Origin: Amorphophallus konjac
Lineage: Eukaryota; Streptophyta; Magnoliopsida; Alismatales; Araceae
Assembly (NCBI GenBank): GCA_022559845.1
Contig: JAHNEJ010003187.1
Coordinates: 163,402-227,401 of the forward strand
Length of the DNA stretch: 64,000 bases
Direction of reading: 5' to 3'
Position numbers and translations under genes: made by a program. Positions 11,721 to 23,570 of this stretch are shown here, piece by piece; position 1 is the first letter of the stretch, and every line of letters begins with the position of its first letter. The notes under the pieces were generated by a model. It made no database searches. It was not told where the DNA came from and saw only the letters and a program-made list of their open reading frames with translations.

Positions 11721-13980
11721 CCTCGGGACTGGACAGAACATTTGACCTCACCCACTGCATTATGTCATATGAATAGATATGAGCTCAATTTTGGGCTTCT
11801 CCATTATTTTTTTTCAAAAATAATGTATTTTCTTGAAAAAGAATATGCTTGCCATATTTATCAAAATAATACAATTCACAGAACAATCCTAAGGTGCCAC
11901 ACTTTTCACCACACATTTTTCCTACCATCTGATTTTTCATATTTAACATGATTCTAGAAACAACATTGCAGTGCTACGTTTTCTGTCACACTCATTTCTC
12001 ACTATCTGAATTTAAAAATCACAGTAAAAAAACAAATAAATAACTTGAGTTCAATGCTCCCAAATTCAAAAAAAAACATCAAATTTAAGTCAATCCAACT
12101 CAACTATGGTGACGAATGAGGCAGAAAAGAGCTCTAATTTTAGCTTTGTGGTGGTTGCAACTTCATAACATGATACGCGATTTTGTTCGGTATTACAACT
12201 TCATTAGTGATGCTTAGCGCTTAACAGATTTTGAGTATTGTAGTTGAAATATTGGGATACCTCTTGTCAAATTTGTAGTTAGAAGTATTTTTTAATATAA
12301 AATTAATAAATTAAAATAGTTTTTTTATTTTTTTATTTATTTTTAAAAAATTAAAATAGTTTTGGATAGTTGGACAAGACAAATTTACTCTTAACAGCTA
12401 CGTTTTTGTCAATGAAGAAAGCTTTAGTAGACTGTGATAGTCTTCAAAATAACTGAACTATAACTTGTAGAATTTTAGGGATATTTTCACATTGGTAAGT
12501 GTGGAAGAATGGGATTACGGTGATTTTTCTTGGTAGAAGATTTACTTGGTTTTCTTGCGTGCATCCAGTAAGTAGGTTTTCCTTTTACTAGTCTTCCGTC
12601 CGATTTTTCTCCAACTCTGAATCTCTTTTTTTCTACGGTTGTACCTACCAAACCTGCATGAACTAAACTAAGTTTGAACTTGATTCCAAGCATGAGTATC
12701 ATGATGACACTTTTATTTATTATGTACTTGCATACCTAAGCATGGATGGTACCGTGTATTTACTAAATAACAGAGAGAACATGTACAAGAGAAGGAAACT
12801 GACCCCACCCCAAAAAACGACCACCATGAACAGCAAAAAGAAGAAACTTCCAATCCAACTTCGAGTGGCTGTCTCTGTACAAAGCAAAAGTGGGGAGAGA
12901 TAGAGAGAGAGAGGGCATCCTACTCCGCCCAATGCCCAGGCTCATGCCTGGACCGGTTACTAATGAAGGAGACCAGCTGCTCCCAAGTCATGTGGTTGTT
13001 TAAATTGGGGTAAATATATAAGATGGAATGACTACACTGTAGTGTTATTCTACAACAATAAGTTTCTAATTTCAAAAGTTTTGGGTACTTGATAAGAAGC
13101 ATCATAAGGATGAGAGTATAATTAAAGATATACTACGCTGTTGAAGAGAGAATAAAAGTTAGTAGGGTTATACTTATCTAGTGAGTAGAAGCAAATGGCA
13201 CGACGACCTCCTTAAGAAAAAAAGCAAAAGCGACTTGGGCTTCATACTAATCAAATGGATGTTCAAACAAGTAGGAGGAATGCATCAGAAAATCAGGTGA
13301 GAGAATGGAGAAGAAAAAGTAATGTGCCATGGGGCTAATACTCTTTAAACAACTAACCAGATCTCAGAATGTCATTGGAATAACAATGTGGCTTCAAGAC
13401 CCCTTCGGAATCTCCAGATTGCTATTCAAGGTTTACAATGGAAACGAAAGGGGTAGTACAGAAGGGAGCAAGACGACTTTCCTGTTTCTCCGTGCATTTC
13501 TTGCATAAATAAGCCTGAAAAGCGATCTGTCGCCTTACATCAAAGGGAGCTGAACATCAAAAAAGTGGGTAAACTAGAAAACATCAATCCCTGTACATTT
13601 TCCTTCAGCAGAACGTGAATTGAGAAGGGGAAGAGATTTGGACAGAAAAGTTGGCCTGGTTTCAACATAATACAAGGGCGCTCCCACTTCATAGTTCCAG
13701 TTATTGCGCATCAAGAGTGGAAGATCTCAAGGTTTTGCTATGCCTTCTTTGCACTGGCTATAGCTTATTCAATAAGGTCGGCCTATAAATATTTGTATGG
13801 ACACAAAGATAGCTACAATTCAATGGGTGGATAGACCAAGAGGGGATGGAATCCTGAAAGAAACATAAGAAAGACACAGGAACATAGTGCGTTTCCATCC
13901 CCAGCGTAAAAACGAGACCATGTCAGGATTTTTTAAAATTCCATCTGAAGAGGAATCAAGAAGAATGTATTGTTCATTTC

Positions 13981-14385
13981 TCAGCTAGAACTAGTAATCT
14001 CACTACTATGACTGATGCCGCTGCTGCTGCTTCTCAGAGTAGAACTCTGAATAGGGGCTTGGACAAAGGAATGAGAAACTATCCCACCTCTAGAGAAGAT
14101 GGAACCAACTGAGCTACCAGCTGTGCTTCCAGTTGATGGCATTCGGGTAGAGATTGAATCCTTATTGGATGTACCAGACATAAATTCATGCCGTAAATCT
14201 GTTGATGATGACGATGGTGCGAGGGTTGCGACGGAGAGTCCAATAGGGAAGGGAGCAAGAGCCTTGTCAGCAAGAGAAGATGCAGATGGACTATAACTTA
14301 ATGTTCCCATCGGATGATCAAACTTGCATGAAGGACCAAATTTGCATTCTCCATGTTGCGTATAGAAAGTGCAAGGTGGAGCTCC
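13981..14385 (-). CDS. Terminal exon of a CCCH zinc-finger protein (C3H58 / ZFN-like)
   Basis: On the minus strand a splice acceptor (TTGGTAAAACAG, cut before 14385) opens an exon that begins [20 protein letters not shown]. This is a complete CX8CX5CX3H zinc finger ending CKFDHPMG. Next come the [13 protein letters not shown] block and a Ser/Thr-rich tail, with TGA at 13981-13983. This layout matches the last exon of the plant five-finger CCCH proteins related to ZFN1 and At5g18550, which are nuclear RNA- or DNA-binding proteins. In that family the preceding exons carry four more fingers; none was found upstream to 64 kb. The gene may therefore have a very large, transposon-filled intron or be a truncated copy. 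The 3' UTR should lie below 13980. Confidence 0.85.
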   Translation of the reverse strand, partial: GAPPCTFYTQHGECKFGPSCKFDHPMGTLSYSPSASSLADKALAPFPIGLSVATLAPSSSSTDLRHEFMSGTSNKDSISTRMPSTGSTAGSSVGSIFSRGGIVSHSFVQAPIQSSTLRSSSSGISHSSEITSSS

Positions 14386-14559
14386 CTGTTTTACCAATAG
14401 AAAGATTACACGGAGTAAAACATATAGCATAAAAAATGAACAGAAAATATTTCAAATCGGAAATACTAAGACCACAAACTTTTTAAAGCAGAGTAAATGG
14501 CATATCCAAGACAGTTCCAAAAAAACAGCACTTAAACTTCATTGACATGATGAACACAA
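14386..14559. other. Intron of the CCCH gene (proximal part)
   Basis: Sequence directly upstream of the CCCH acceptor site on the minus strand. It contains no exon and is cut by the hAT-like insertion that begins at 14568. Confidence 0.5.
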
Positions 14560-14567
14560 GTATGGCC

Positions 14568-15564
14568 CATGGTTGTCAAGGCGACAAGGCGAACCAAGGT
14601 GTTCACAAGGTCCTTAAGCGCTTAGGCGACAAGGCGCCTGCTTAGGCATCGCCTAGGCGACACTTCGGCCATTAATTAAAAAATCAATATATATATATAT
14701 CCTCTAATATATAAAGCAAGAATAAAATATATGAAAAAATACAGAAAATTGCATAAAAATAAATTACATGATAAAATTACAGCAATTAAACTGCATGACG
14801 ATTACAGAAAATTAAATTGCATGACGATTATAGAGACAGAGTGGGAGACAGGGAGGTCGAAAGGGGATTGTGGGGGAGACAGAGAGAGGGGGGGGCCTCT
14901 GTTGGGGCTCGGACACTGAGAGAGTGCGTGTGTCGGGAAAGTGGGGTGATGGGGACTGGTCTATGCCTCTGTGGGGGGTGGGGGGGAGAGAGGGAGAGAG
15001 AGAGGGGGGGACATACCGGAGATGGTAGACACCGACGGCGGAGTTGGGTATTCCGGCGCGTAGATGACGATACGGTGGTGGGCATGGCAGCCGCAACGGA
15101 AGATGATGCTCCGGCGGTGGAAGATGCAATGACAGTCGCTCATGCGGCGAAAGACGACGGTGATGGCGTCGGAGAATGGTGACCGACTGGCTGAGGAGGG
15201 GGACCACTGCAAACCGTAGGGCAGAAGTGGGAGGGAAGGGGGATCGGGGGTGAAGGGTCAGAATGGGGATCGAACCATCGGGGGTTTGCACAGGGCTTAA
15301 AATGGGGATCTGTGAAATTCAAAACGGGTCGGGCTCGAGAGTGGCGGTTCGCAAACGTCGGAGTCGGACTTGAAGCATGGCGGGTCGCGCGTCAAAGCGG
15401 GCGGCGCGACTAGGCGGCCGCCTTGGCGCCTAGGCCGCCTAGGTGACTGCCTAGTTCGCCTTTTCCCTAAAAAACACATCGGGTCAGTGCCTTGATCCTT
15501 CAATGGCACCTGGACACCTAAGCATCACCTAGGCAACGCCGAGGCGCCCGCCTTGACTACTATG
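14568..15564. mobile_element. hAT-like non-autonomous DNA transposon with GCCTAGGCG subterminal repeats
   Basis: The ends are inverted: CATGGTTGTCAAGGCG at 14568-14583 and, on the other strand, CATAGTAGTCAAGGCG at 15564-15549. The flanks give an 8-bp target duplication with one mismatch (GTATGGCC 14560-14567, GTATGACC 15565-15572), as expected of hAT elements. Both ends are packed with GGCGACAAGGCG / CGCCTAGGCG words that can fold back. The centre (about 14.82-15.30 kb) is purine-rich and then GC-rich, and encodes no transposase. It sits in the putative intron of the CCCH gene. Confidence 0.75.
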
Positions 15565-15572
15565 GTATGACC

Positions 15573-18350
15573 ATAATAAGCATATGTTTATATGTTTTCT
15601 ATTGGGAATCTTGCATATAAAGCATTGTTAAAAAAATACAAATTTACCACTCCAGCATCTGTATTTGCATGCATATCATTAGAAATGTTGATAATGGTCT
15701 TTTTGCACATGTTAAAGTGGTCTTTTTACACAGAAATAGCGTAATATTAGCATTTTTAATTATGTGTGCAAAAACAAATACAAGAATGATGAATATGCAA
15801 TTTTCATTGTACCAATGGTTTATATGCAAAAACCCCCCTTTCTATTTTTATTAAAAGTGGAAACTTGGAGTACTGTTCAGCCATGAACATATTGTATATA
15901 ATTAGCAGGTGTCATCAACCAAAGATGTGCACACAGGTAGAAGAAATGAGGGAAGTCCACAATCTGCAGGGGAGGCGGAGATCAAATTAAGTGTATAGAG
16001 ATACTGTGTAAAGTGTTCCAATTGGAGAGTTAGGGTCAAAATCTATGCAACTTAATCATCAATCTTCTTTATATAGCATCATAAATTCTGATAATTGACC
16101 TCTCTAGCAGAAAGTTAGCAATCTCAGAGAGACAGCATATGTAGCAGCACTTATCTGCAGGGGCAATATATAATAAGACAGGCCACATTTAGATGAACCC
16201 CTCCCCTTTTGTTTTTACCCCTAACCAGTGATCAGCTAGAAAAATATGTGCCAGCGTGGTATAACGCTAAATGCAACTGAACGTCTGTGATAGTATTTAA
16301 GTCAACACACGGTCAGCTATGTGTATGAGACCCAAAAAGCATCTAACTTGAATCCTCAAGATTTTTTTGGCTTTCTTGCCAATATAACCCTCAAATCTTC
16401 CATATTTATCCCCATACCACTCAAAATGATTGTATTAGTCTTTATAACTCTGAAATTGACATATATCAATGTCGGTATGCCCACTGACAACATCTGTCCA
16501 AGTAACTCAACCACAGTTAAACTCTTGACCCAATAATAAAAATCCTATTTTACCCTTAATATGAAAATAAATTTACCATGCTTAGCCATCGGAATAAGAC
16601 ACAGAATAATTTTCACTAACCTTGGCAGAATAATTCATGTTGGCTACATCAGCTTTGCACTACCCCTTGCAGAATAATTTACGTTGGCATTTGGCAGAGT
16701 TACTTAAAGAGGGAGGGGGGAAGCCATATGAGAAAACAAATTCAATGTCAGACTACCCAAAATCTTTGGCCAGAACAATCTTTTCCCTCAAATTAGCATA
16801 AATTATACACCAAAAAAAACTTTGGCCAGAACAATTTTTTGCCATAACTTAACATAAATTAGAACTACCACTTTCAAAAAAAAAAAAAAAAATTAGAACT
16901 ACTGCTTGTCCCTTTGAGTCTTCCCATGAATCCATTGCAACATCCTTGCCGTATGCACATTCTATGTGTTCTTTCTTACCACCCATTAGTTGGTCCCATA
17001 CAACGTAGCAAGTCTTATGACAGTATGCAAAGCTTCTCCTTGAGATATAAGGTACCAGTCAACAAGAAGGGGTTCCAAAAGCACCTACCTGCTTCAGCCA
17101 CCTTGCCTTCACTCCATGTGCAACATCCTCCTTGAACTCCCTACTTTCCTGAATAGCAGATCCTAAATAACAAAAACTACTACTTTTAAGAATAATTTGG
17201 TATAAAATGATACAAGATGATGATGATCTCATCAATCACAGGATGGCTAGACTTGATAAAGCATTGAAGAATTTGGCAAAGCTTTCCAACTGGCTATCAC
17301 TTAATGTCAACCACTTACAAAGTAGTGTTTACTGAGCCAAGACAACTTCAGAAAGGAGAGTGTCTATCAGAAGCCATGTGAGGCCAATTGTGAGATAGAA
17401 AACGACTTAGTTTTGCGGTTTATGATTGCATAGCTAGGGACCAGAGAGCAACTCTCAAAGATTCCCTTGGGCTTTCGAAAGAATCCAGATGAACAGAGGA
17501 AGAGAAAAGTTTAATATAAGAGAAAATATGCTCTTCCCCACCTATCGGTATCAGCCCAAGAGTAAATCGAGCATAACCCTAAGAAATGCTACAATATGAA
17601 GTGGCATTATATGTTACATGTTATTATAATTTGCTTAAGACACTAATCAATTATCTTTGGATGATGAAAATCAGTTATCCACAATAATGATCCATGGTCA
17701 ATGATTATATCTCTATAACATGAAATTTCATAGATTTGGGACTAGTAAGGCCATACTCATAATGATGCGCATTGCCACATTGCCATGAGACTTAGTGAAG
17801 CCCATAGTGGCATTTCTGCAAATTATGAAACTGGAGGAGTGCTTTTCTAAGAATTTTGATGTAACAACTTGTAATGTTTTCTACAGTTAGCCATCGGAAC
17901 ATGCTTATGATTTATTAATGATGCACATAGACATAAGTTTGCACCTACAGATTCAGAACACCAGTGCTGCACTACTATGATTCAGGTCACCAAGACAAAC
18001 ATCTCAACATGGAATTCAATGTTTAAAATGTGATGTATAATTTGATTTATCCAAATGACAAACATGATTATTACCCCCTGATGTAATGCAACACAGTTTC
18101 TATGGAATAAGTAGGTTATCGCTCTACATTCTTGTAAATTCTGTGTTCATAATGTGGTTTTTTTCATAGATGTATTTGAATATTAATCAAATAATTTAGA
18201 TATTAGACATCTTTGGTTGCAATCCAGTTAACAGCCACTCTGAGAAGGGATATATGATAATACATGTAACATGTACCAAACAAATAACGTACCGTCATCA
18301 AAGTAGTATGATGAACTCAAATAATCTTATTTGAGTCTCCCGCGATCTCC
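15573..18350. other. Unannotated AT-rich sequence (possible CCCH intron)
   Basis: No gene or complete mobile element recognised. A short plus-strand reading at about 17213-17320 (DDDLINHRMARLDKALKNL and following) is faintly like a reverse-transcriptase fragment, but too short to call. A poly-A run lies at about 16877-16892. Confidence 0.4.
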
Positions 18351-19880
18351 TGGGGCCTTACATTGCAGTGATTGGCACAACGTGATGCAAAGGTATGAGT
18401 CTAGACTAACAGGATAGAAGATGAGACTCCTCTCATATGAGGGGAGAATGATGCTATGCAAATCCGTGTTGGATGGTTGTTGCGCGGGTTTTTTTTATGC
18501 CAATGACCGGGGTGAAGGGATACAGCGGGGGAAGGAAAATATGAGAGTTTGATGTATCTCGGGTATCCTCCTTCCGGTTGCATGCCTCTCACGGTGGTAT
18601 CGGACACTCTCCTCTTACGGAAAGTCGAAAAGGGTCGAATGGCACGGAAATGTAAGGGTATGGGTTAGCCGGACAGGGTGCGGGCGTGCCAGTCGATTTC
18701 TCGACAATCACCCATGGAACCAAGGGTTGACTGGGGAAGCGTCACCAGGACGCGGCACGTGGGCTTGGGAGATCGGGCGACACGTGGAGGGAAGGGGTTC
18801 CACGGGTGCGAGTGCGCAGGCGATTGCGGGAATCGTGTACTGGACGTCTTTCCCCACCGGTCGTAAGCAACCGGTGTTTATTTACATCGGATCGAATCCG
18901 AACACCTTCGTTCCATGCTGAAGAGAAGTCTGTATATATATATATGAAGCCGTGGGTAGAGGGCCGGGAGCATTCCGCAGCTGTGGGTGCGCTTTCGACT
19001 GAGGGGTGTTTACTGGAGTCAGGATGTTAGGCACGTATGCCGAGTTGTGTAGGTAGAAAGCTGAGGACCCGAATGCGGGCGCTTGTATTCCATTGGTTTT
19101 ATGTTGCATGAGGGCCACGTGGGCCTTACAAATAGGCCGAGGGGGCCAAAGTATAACTGGCGCAAGCCGCAGGACAACTCCGACGCATGGGTCGGTCCCC
19201 GAGTCATTGCGTAATAAAGCGAATATCCGCGTGTTTTACAGAAACTCTTTATAAAGAGATCGATGCAAGCCCGACTGCCTTGGTGGTGGGGGGCGGACGT
19301 AGACTGTCGCCTGGTGGAGGTCGGACACGGCTCGAGGTGAGCGATCGGGTCCAAGTCTCGGACGGCGAGTGTCGTCATGCTGGGGAGTCGAGGTCGGCCC
19401 CGGGACTATGATTCCCGGGCCGGAGGTCCGACTAGACTCAAGTTGTTAATCCGAGTGGCCAACGGCCGACTGGGGGGGTAAGCAGTAGGCACGCGATTCC
19501 GTGTCGGAATTAGGCGCGGCATCATGGAGTGCGTTTCGTCACCCTAGGTTGGCGTACACGGGGCGAACCCGGGATGCGGGTGTACTCGCCGTTGACACGG
19601 TCACCTTACATGCGACGAGGATGGACTTGTGTGAGACGGCTAAACGCCGTGTGAGGGAAGTACACGTGACATACCCTCGGCGTGTGTGAGCCGACTAGAA
19701 AGCCAACCGCGCGCGCACTTAGCTTCTCGCGTTCCCGACCCTTGCCGAAAGCCTCGGGAGTCCAAGGGTGCGGCAGTTAGGTCGGGGAGTTTGTCCGTCC
19801 GTCTGTGCGTCTGCTTGTGCATGCATTCATTCATCATGCCCCTTGAGCTTCTAAAGGGGGAATTTATAAGAAGTTGAAGG
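18351..19880. other. GC- and CpG-rich unclassified block
   Basis: Base composition changes sharply from the AT-rich DNA before it. Open frames on both strands are short and lack domains. The block resembles 39.64-40.72 kb in composition and in repeated use of words such as GGTTAGCCGG, GGGTCGGGAG and CCGTGGGTTGAC. Together they could be two parts of one older repeat that was split by the LINE and gypsy insertions. I cannot name the family. Confidence 0.35.
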
Positions 19881-19889
19881 GGTGGGGGG

Positions 19890-19940
19890 TGGGGTTTAGG
19901 CGGACCAAGTTGAGGGTTCAACTTGGTCCGGGTAAACCCC
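19890..19940. repeat. GGTTTAGGCGGACCA hairpin, copy 1
   Basis: A near-perfect inverted repeat: GGTTTAGGCGGACCAAGTTG pairs with CAACTTGGTCCGGGTAAACC across a very short loop. Copies of this design recur at 21330-21378 and 39305-39356, with related half-sites at 39.41-39.60 kb. Confidence 0.7.
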
Positions 19941-19971
19941 TCAAAAAATAAATTATTATTATTATTATTTA

Positions 19972-21269
19972 TTTTTTCTTTGGTCCGGGTAAACCCCTCA
20001 AAGTTGTAACAATTATCGTGGAATTAAGCTTATGAGTCATACTATGAAACTTTGGGAAAGAGTAATTGAAAAACGCCTCCGATGTATGACTACTGTATCG
20101 GAAAATCAGTTTGGTTTTATGCTAAATAGATCTACTACAGAAGCTATTTTCTTACTACGGCAGCTAATGGAGAAGTATAGAGAGATGAGAAAAGATTTGT
20201 ATATAATTTTTCTTGATTTAGAGAAGGCGTACGATCGAGTACCGAGAGAATTGATTTGGTGGACATTAAGAAAGAAAGGAATCTCTCAAGGATATGTTGA
20301 TTTGATTAAGGATATGTACGACGGCGCTATTACTAGTGTTCGAACTATTGCTGGGGAGACTGGTGAATTTCCCGTTTCTATAGGTTTGCATCAAGGTTCT
20401 GCACTAAGTCCATATCTCTTTGCCTTCGTTATGAATGAAGTAACTAAACAATTGCATGAGGATATCCCTTGGTATATGCTTTTTGCAGATGATATTGTTT
20501 TAATTGATGAGAGTATTGATGCTCTAAATGCTAAGTTAGAGCGTTGGAGACTTGCCTTGGAGTCTAAATGTTTTAAAATTAGTAGGAGTAAGTCAGAGTT
20601 TATGCACTGTAATTTTAGTAATGGGAGAGTGGTTCAGGAAGACATGGTTCTAATTGATGGACATAACATTCAGAAGAGTAGTAGCTTTCGATACTTAAGG
20701 TCTATCATACAAGAGAATGGCGAGATTTATGATGACGTTACACATAGGATTAAGGCAGGCTGGTTAAGATGGAGAAGTGCATCAGGTGTCCTTTGTGATC
20801 GTCGTATGCCTGTGAAACTCAAAGGGAGATTTTATAGAACGGCTGTGAGACCTGCTTTGTTATATGGTACCGAGTGTTGGGCAGTACGAAAGGAACACAT
20901 CCACAAAACGTGTGTAGCAGAGATGAGAATGTTGAGATGGATGTGTGGCAAGACTAAGAAAGACAAGAATAGGAATGAGCGTATCCGTAAGAACTTAGGG
21001 ATAGCTCCAATTGATAGTAAAATGATAGAAAAGAGACTCAGGTGATTTGGACATGTGTGTCGTCGCCCTAACTCAGCGCCGGTTAAAAGATGGGACCAAA
21101 TCTTAGTGGATGCTAGTAAAAGAGCTCGGAGAAGGCCTAAAATGAGATGGTGCGATGTTATTAGGAAGGACATTAGTTTCTTGGGTTTAAATACGAATAT
21201 TGCACTTGATAGAAATCTTTGGCGGAACATGATTCATGTAGCCGACCCCAATTAATTGGGATAAGGCTC

Positions 21270-21300
<31 letters not shown>

Positions 21301-21309
21301 TTCTTTGGT
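19972..21309 (+). mobile_element. 5'-truncated RTE-type LINE with 13-bp target duplication
   Basis: The body is 19985-21296. It ends in the characteristic plant RTE 3' terminus (CCGACCCCAATTAATTGGGA, then ATAAGGCTCT) and a (GAT)n tail at about 21270-21296. TTTTTTCTTTGGT occurs on both sides (19972-19984 and 21297-21309), a target-site duplication of typical LINE length. The endonuclease domain and the N-terminal part of the reverse transcriptase are missing. That is consistent with incomplete reverse transcription at insertion. Confidence 0.85.
20002..21255 (+). pseudogene. RTE LINE reverse transcriptase, truncated, one internal stop
   Basis: The frame starts mid-domain at NYRGIKLMSHTMKLWERVIE, a conserved early reverse-transcriptase block. 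It continues through FLDLEKAYDRVPRE, the LHQGSALSPYLFAF block and the catalytic FADD box (YMLFADDIVLID). It ends after RWCDVIRKDI-type C-terminal sequence with a stop at 21253-21255. A TGA at 21043-21045 breaks the frame where the family normally has Trp before FGHV. No endonuclease is encoded. It cannot support its own retrotransposition. It might donate its 3' end to related SINEs. Confidence 0.85.
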
Positions 21310-21329
21310 TTCACGGAGTGGGGGAGGGA

Positions 21330-21380
21330 GGTTTAGGCGGACCAGCCCAAGGGGCTGGTTTGGTCCGCCTAAACCCCTCC
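21330..21380. repeat. GGTTTAGGCGGACCA hairpin, copy 2
   Basis: GGTTTAGGCGGACCAGCCC pairs with GGGCTGGTTTGGTCCGCC followed by TAAACC across a 3-base loop. It lies directly before the gypsy 5' LTR; the G run after it supplied the gypsy target site. Confidence 0.75.
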
Positions 21381-21777
21381 CCCAGGGGGGGTGTTGCACC
21401 CATAATTTTCTCGAAATACTTCGAGAATTTCATTCTGAAATAACCGACGGAAAAGATACGGTGTAGCGCCGATGTCGTTGGACCGCGGAGTACCTCCGTG
21501 ATTTAGGGTATATTGACCCGATCATATTATCACAAGTGACATCGCGGCAATGGAAGTTAAGAGGAAGACATGCCTGCACGCCTGTCAAAGCGGCCGAGCA
21601 AGTGTATCACACGGCACGGACGGGCGAAAAGATTCCTCCCCACGCAGCGCCACCACAACTCAGGTTGACAAAAACGGAGCAAAACGGCGCGAAGAGGGGC
21701 CAAAATGCATGCCCGAGGGTCAAATGACCCCTCCCGGACGCGAGAGGGGGCCGCGGCCACCCCGCCGGGGTCGGCGG

Positions 21778-21912
21778 GGGTCGCGCGACCCCGCTGGCAT
21801 CCCAGCGGGGCCGTGCGACCCCGCTGTGGATTGGCGGGGTCGCGCGACCCCTTTGGCATCCCAGAGGGGTCGCGCGACCCCGGTGGCTTCCTAGAGGGGT
21901 CGCGCGACCCCC
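21778..21912. repeat. GGTCGCGCGACC palindrome array in LTR U3
   Basis: Five copies of the self-complementary word GGGTCGCGCGACCCC (one with TGCGACC) occur at about 21778, 21810, 21837, 21877 and 21897. They are separated by CTGGCATCCCAG-type spacers that also pair. The array is dense in CpG and repeated in the 3' LTR at about 37718-37852. Confidence 0.85.
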
Positions 21913-22079
21913 CCTCTCTCTCTCCGATGTTCAAAAAAAAGGGAGGGATTTTAACCCCCTCAGAGGGGTCATTTGGCCTTTTTTGATGGCCAGACGGGTC
22001 AAAATGGCTTTTTGCCACCCCACCGTGACAGAATCGGGGCAAATTCGTTCATTTGACCCCTCTGGGCCCTCCCGCCTTC

Positions 22080-22087
22080 TATAAATA
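22080..22087 (+). promoter_or_regulatory. TATA box of the gypsy 5' LTR
   Basis: TATAAATA in a CCCGCCTTC-TATAAATA-GACCC context, about 690 bp into the LTR. The same box is at 38021-38028 in the 3' LTR. Transcription would be expected to start about 30 bases downstream. Confidence 0.7.
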
Positions 22088-23366
22088 GACCCTAAGAGTC
22101 CAGGACACGGACAAGACAAGAGAAGAAGAACAGAAGAGTTACGTACGAAGCACTTCTGGCACTCGGAGCATCCAGCACTTGGAGTTTGTTTGTTTGTTTG
22201 TTTCGGCCCGTGTGGGGTAAGTCCCCGGGTCTTGTATTTATGCCCCTACGGGGTATATTTACATTTACGTCCCTCAGCAGGCCATGTTTGTAATTATGCC
22301 CCTCAACGGGCCATATTTTGTAAGTCTTTACGTCCCGGGACGACTAAGTCAGGTGCTTCTATCCCTATAATGACGGAATTATAAAAATGTCCTCCCCGGG
22401 ACCGTAAGAGACAAAAGTCCTGTAATTTGCAGTTATACCCTGCAATCTTTTGTAATTCGGGCTACGCCCCTACTTCCCGCGTTGGTGCGGATCTTTCTAC
22501 AGTCGACAATTCGCCGACAATCCTTGTACCCATTTAGGCCATAAATGCAATCTATGACTTCATATGTCTTCTTTATGCATTGACTGAGGAAAATTATAAG
22601 AAAACCCCCGACTTGTCAAAATTGCACATATACCCCTCCTTCGGCCAAATTGACAGATGTGTGCCTTCTATGAAGCCCCTTGTCATTCCTTCGGTCCGGA
22701 AGTGTTGTCAGCTCAGTCCAGCACTCGGGTATCATCTCAAACCTAGGTCTAAGGTCTGGTAAAATTACCAAAATACCCCTGTGATCTAAAAATGGCCTCA
22801 GAGCCCTTGAAACCCTCCAGAAATGGCCTCAATGCCTTGGGAAGTAAGGAATCCAGTCCTACTTCCATTCCAGCCCTGGAATTTCAGCAATACCCATGGC
22901 CTGAGAAAATTACCAAAATACCCCTGGGGTGGTAAAATTACCAAAATACTCTCGGGGTCCAAAAAACTTCTCTCCATTTCAAAAATGCCTATGGCTCTCG
23001 CATATTTGCGTTTCTATTCCTAAATCTTAGGGTTTTGCTCAGACTTAGCCCTAATTTTATTAACTTGGTGGTAAATGAGTGGTCATGGAGAGTCTCTCGA
23101 GTGAGCCTGCCCTCCACATCAGAACCCTTGTAGAAGCCTTTGGGACCTCTTTGACAGTCAAACAAAGGTGTTCGGACGTTAGGCCGATGTAAATCAACAC
23201 TGACTCCTGTCAGTGGGGAAAGGTCCAACACTCGAACTCAAATCGTCTGATACGATGCGCACACACGGAATCACCCTCTACTCAGATGGAGGGGGAATGT
23301 CTCTTTTCAAAAAGACGCCATTTATTTTATTTTTCCTACGTTGAAAATATTCCGTGTCCAACAGAC

Positions 23367-23384
23367 TGGCACGCCAGGTGGGAC
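23367..23384 (+). other. Primer binding site of the gypsy element
   Basis: TGGCACGCCAGGTGGGAC starts three bases after the 5' LTR and begins with the TGG expected to pair with a tRNA CCA end. I do not assign the tRNA. Confidence 0.7.
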
Positions 23385-23570
23385 TTTTCCCGCCTTTCTT
23401 CTTTCTGTCAAAGAAAGTCTCTAAACCTTCTTCAAGGTTCTGATTTCCCTCCTCTTCCTTTTACAGGACGGGAAGAGGAGGGCACATCTCTCTCGTCTGA
23501 GAGCTCCTCGTGCATCCGCACGCCACTCTTTTCGTGCTACGCACCACCACCACCAACACCAGCAACAGCG

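Larger units (their letters stand above)
2108..13980. other. AT-rich intergenic region between the ERF gene and the CCCH gene
   Basis: About 12 kb without a convincing protein gene. It is dominated by TTAATTAA-type palindromes, poly-A/T and microsatellites. Items listed separately inside it are an imperfect direct repeat (2.93-3.42 kb), a small minus-strand ORF at 4459-4614, a SINE-like sequence near 10.24-10.39 kb and a CpG-rich island near 11.24-11.72 kb. The near absence of large transposons contrasts with the rest of the window. As sequence upstream of a PUCHI/FZP-type gene it may hold distal control elements; in rice an upstream silencer several kb from FZP is known. No specific element is identified here. 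Confidence 0.5.
21392..23363 (+). repeat. 5' LTR of the Tat-type gypsy element
   Basis: Starts TGTTGCACCC and ends GTGTCCAACA. It contains a TATA box (22080-22087) and, upstream of it, a GC-rich palindrome array (about 21778-21912). It differs from the 3' LTR mainly by C/T and A/G changes and by a roughly 12-bp indel near 21655. Confidence 0.95.

Noticed and set aside
2108..13980. Auxin-response words (TGTCTC/GAGACA) upstream of the ERF gene, tempting because PUCHI is auxin-inducible.
   Set aside because: I found about four in 12 kb, no more than expected by chance for a six-base word on both strands.
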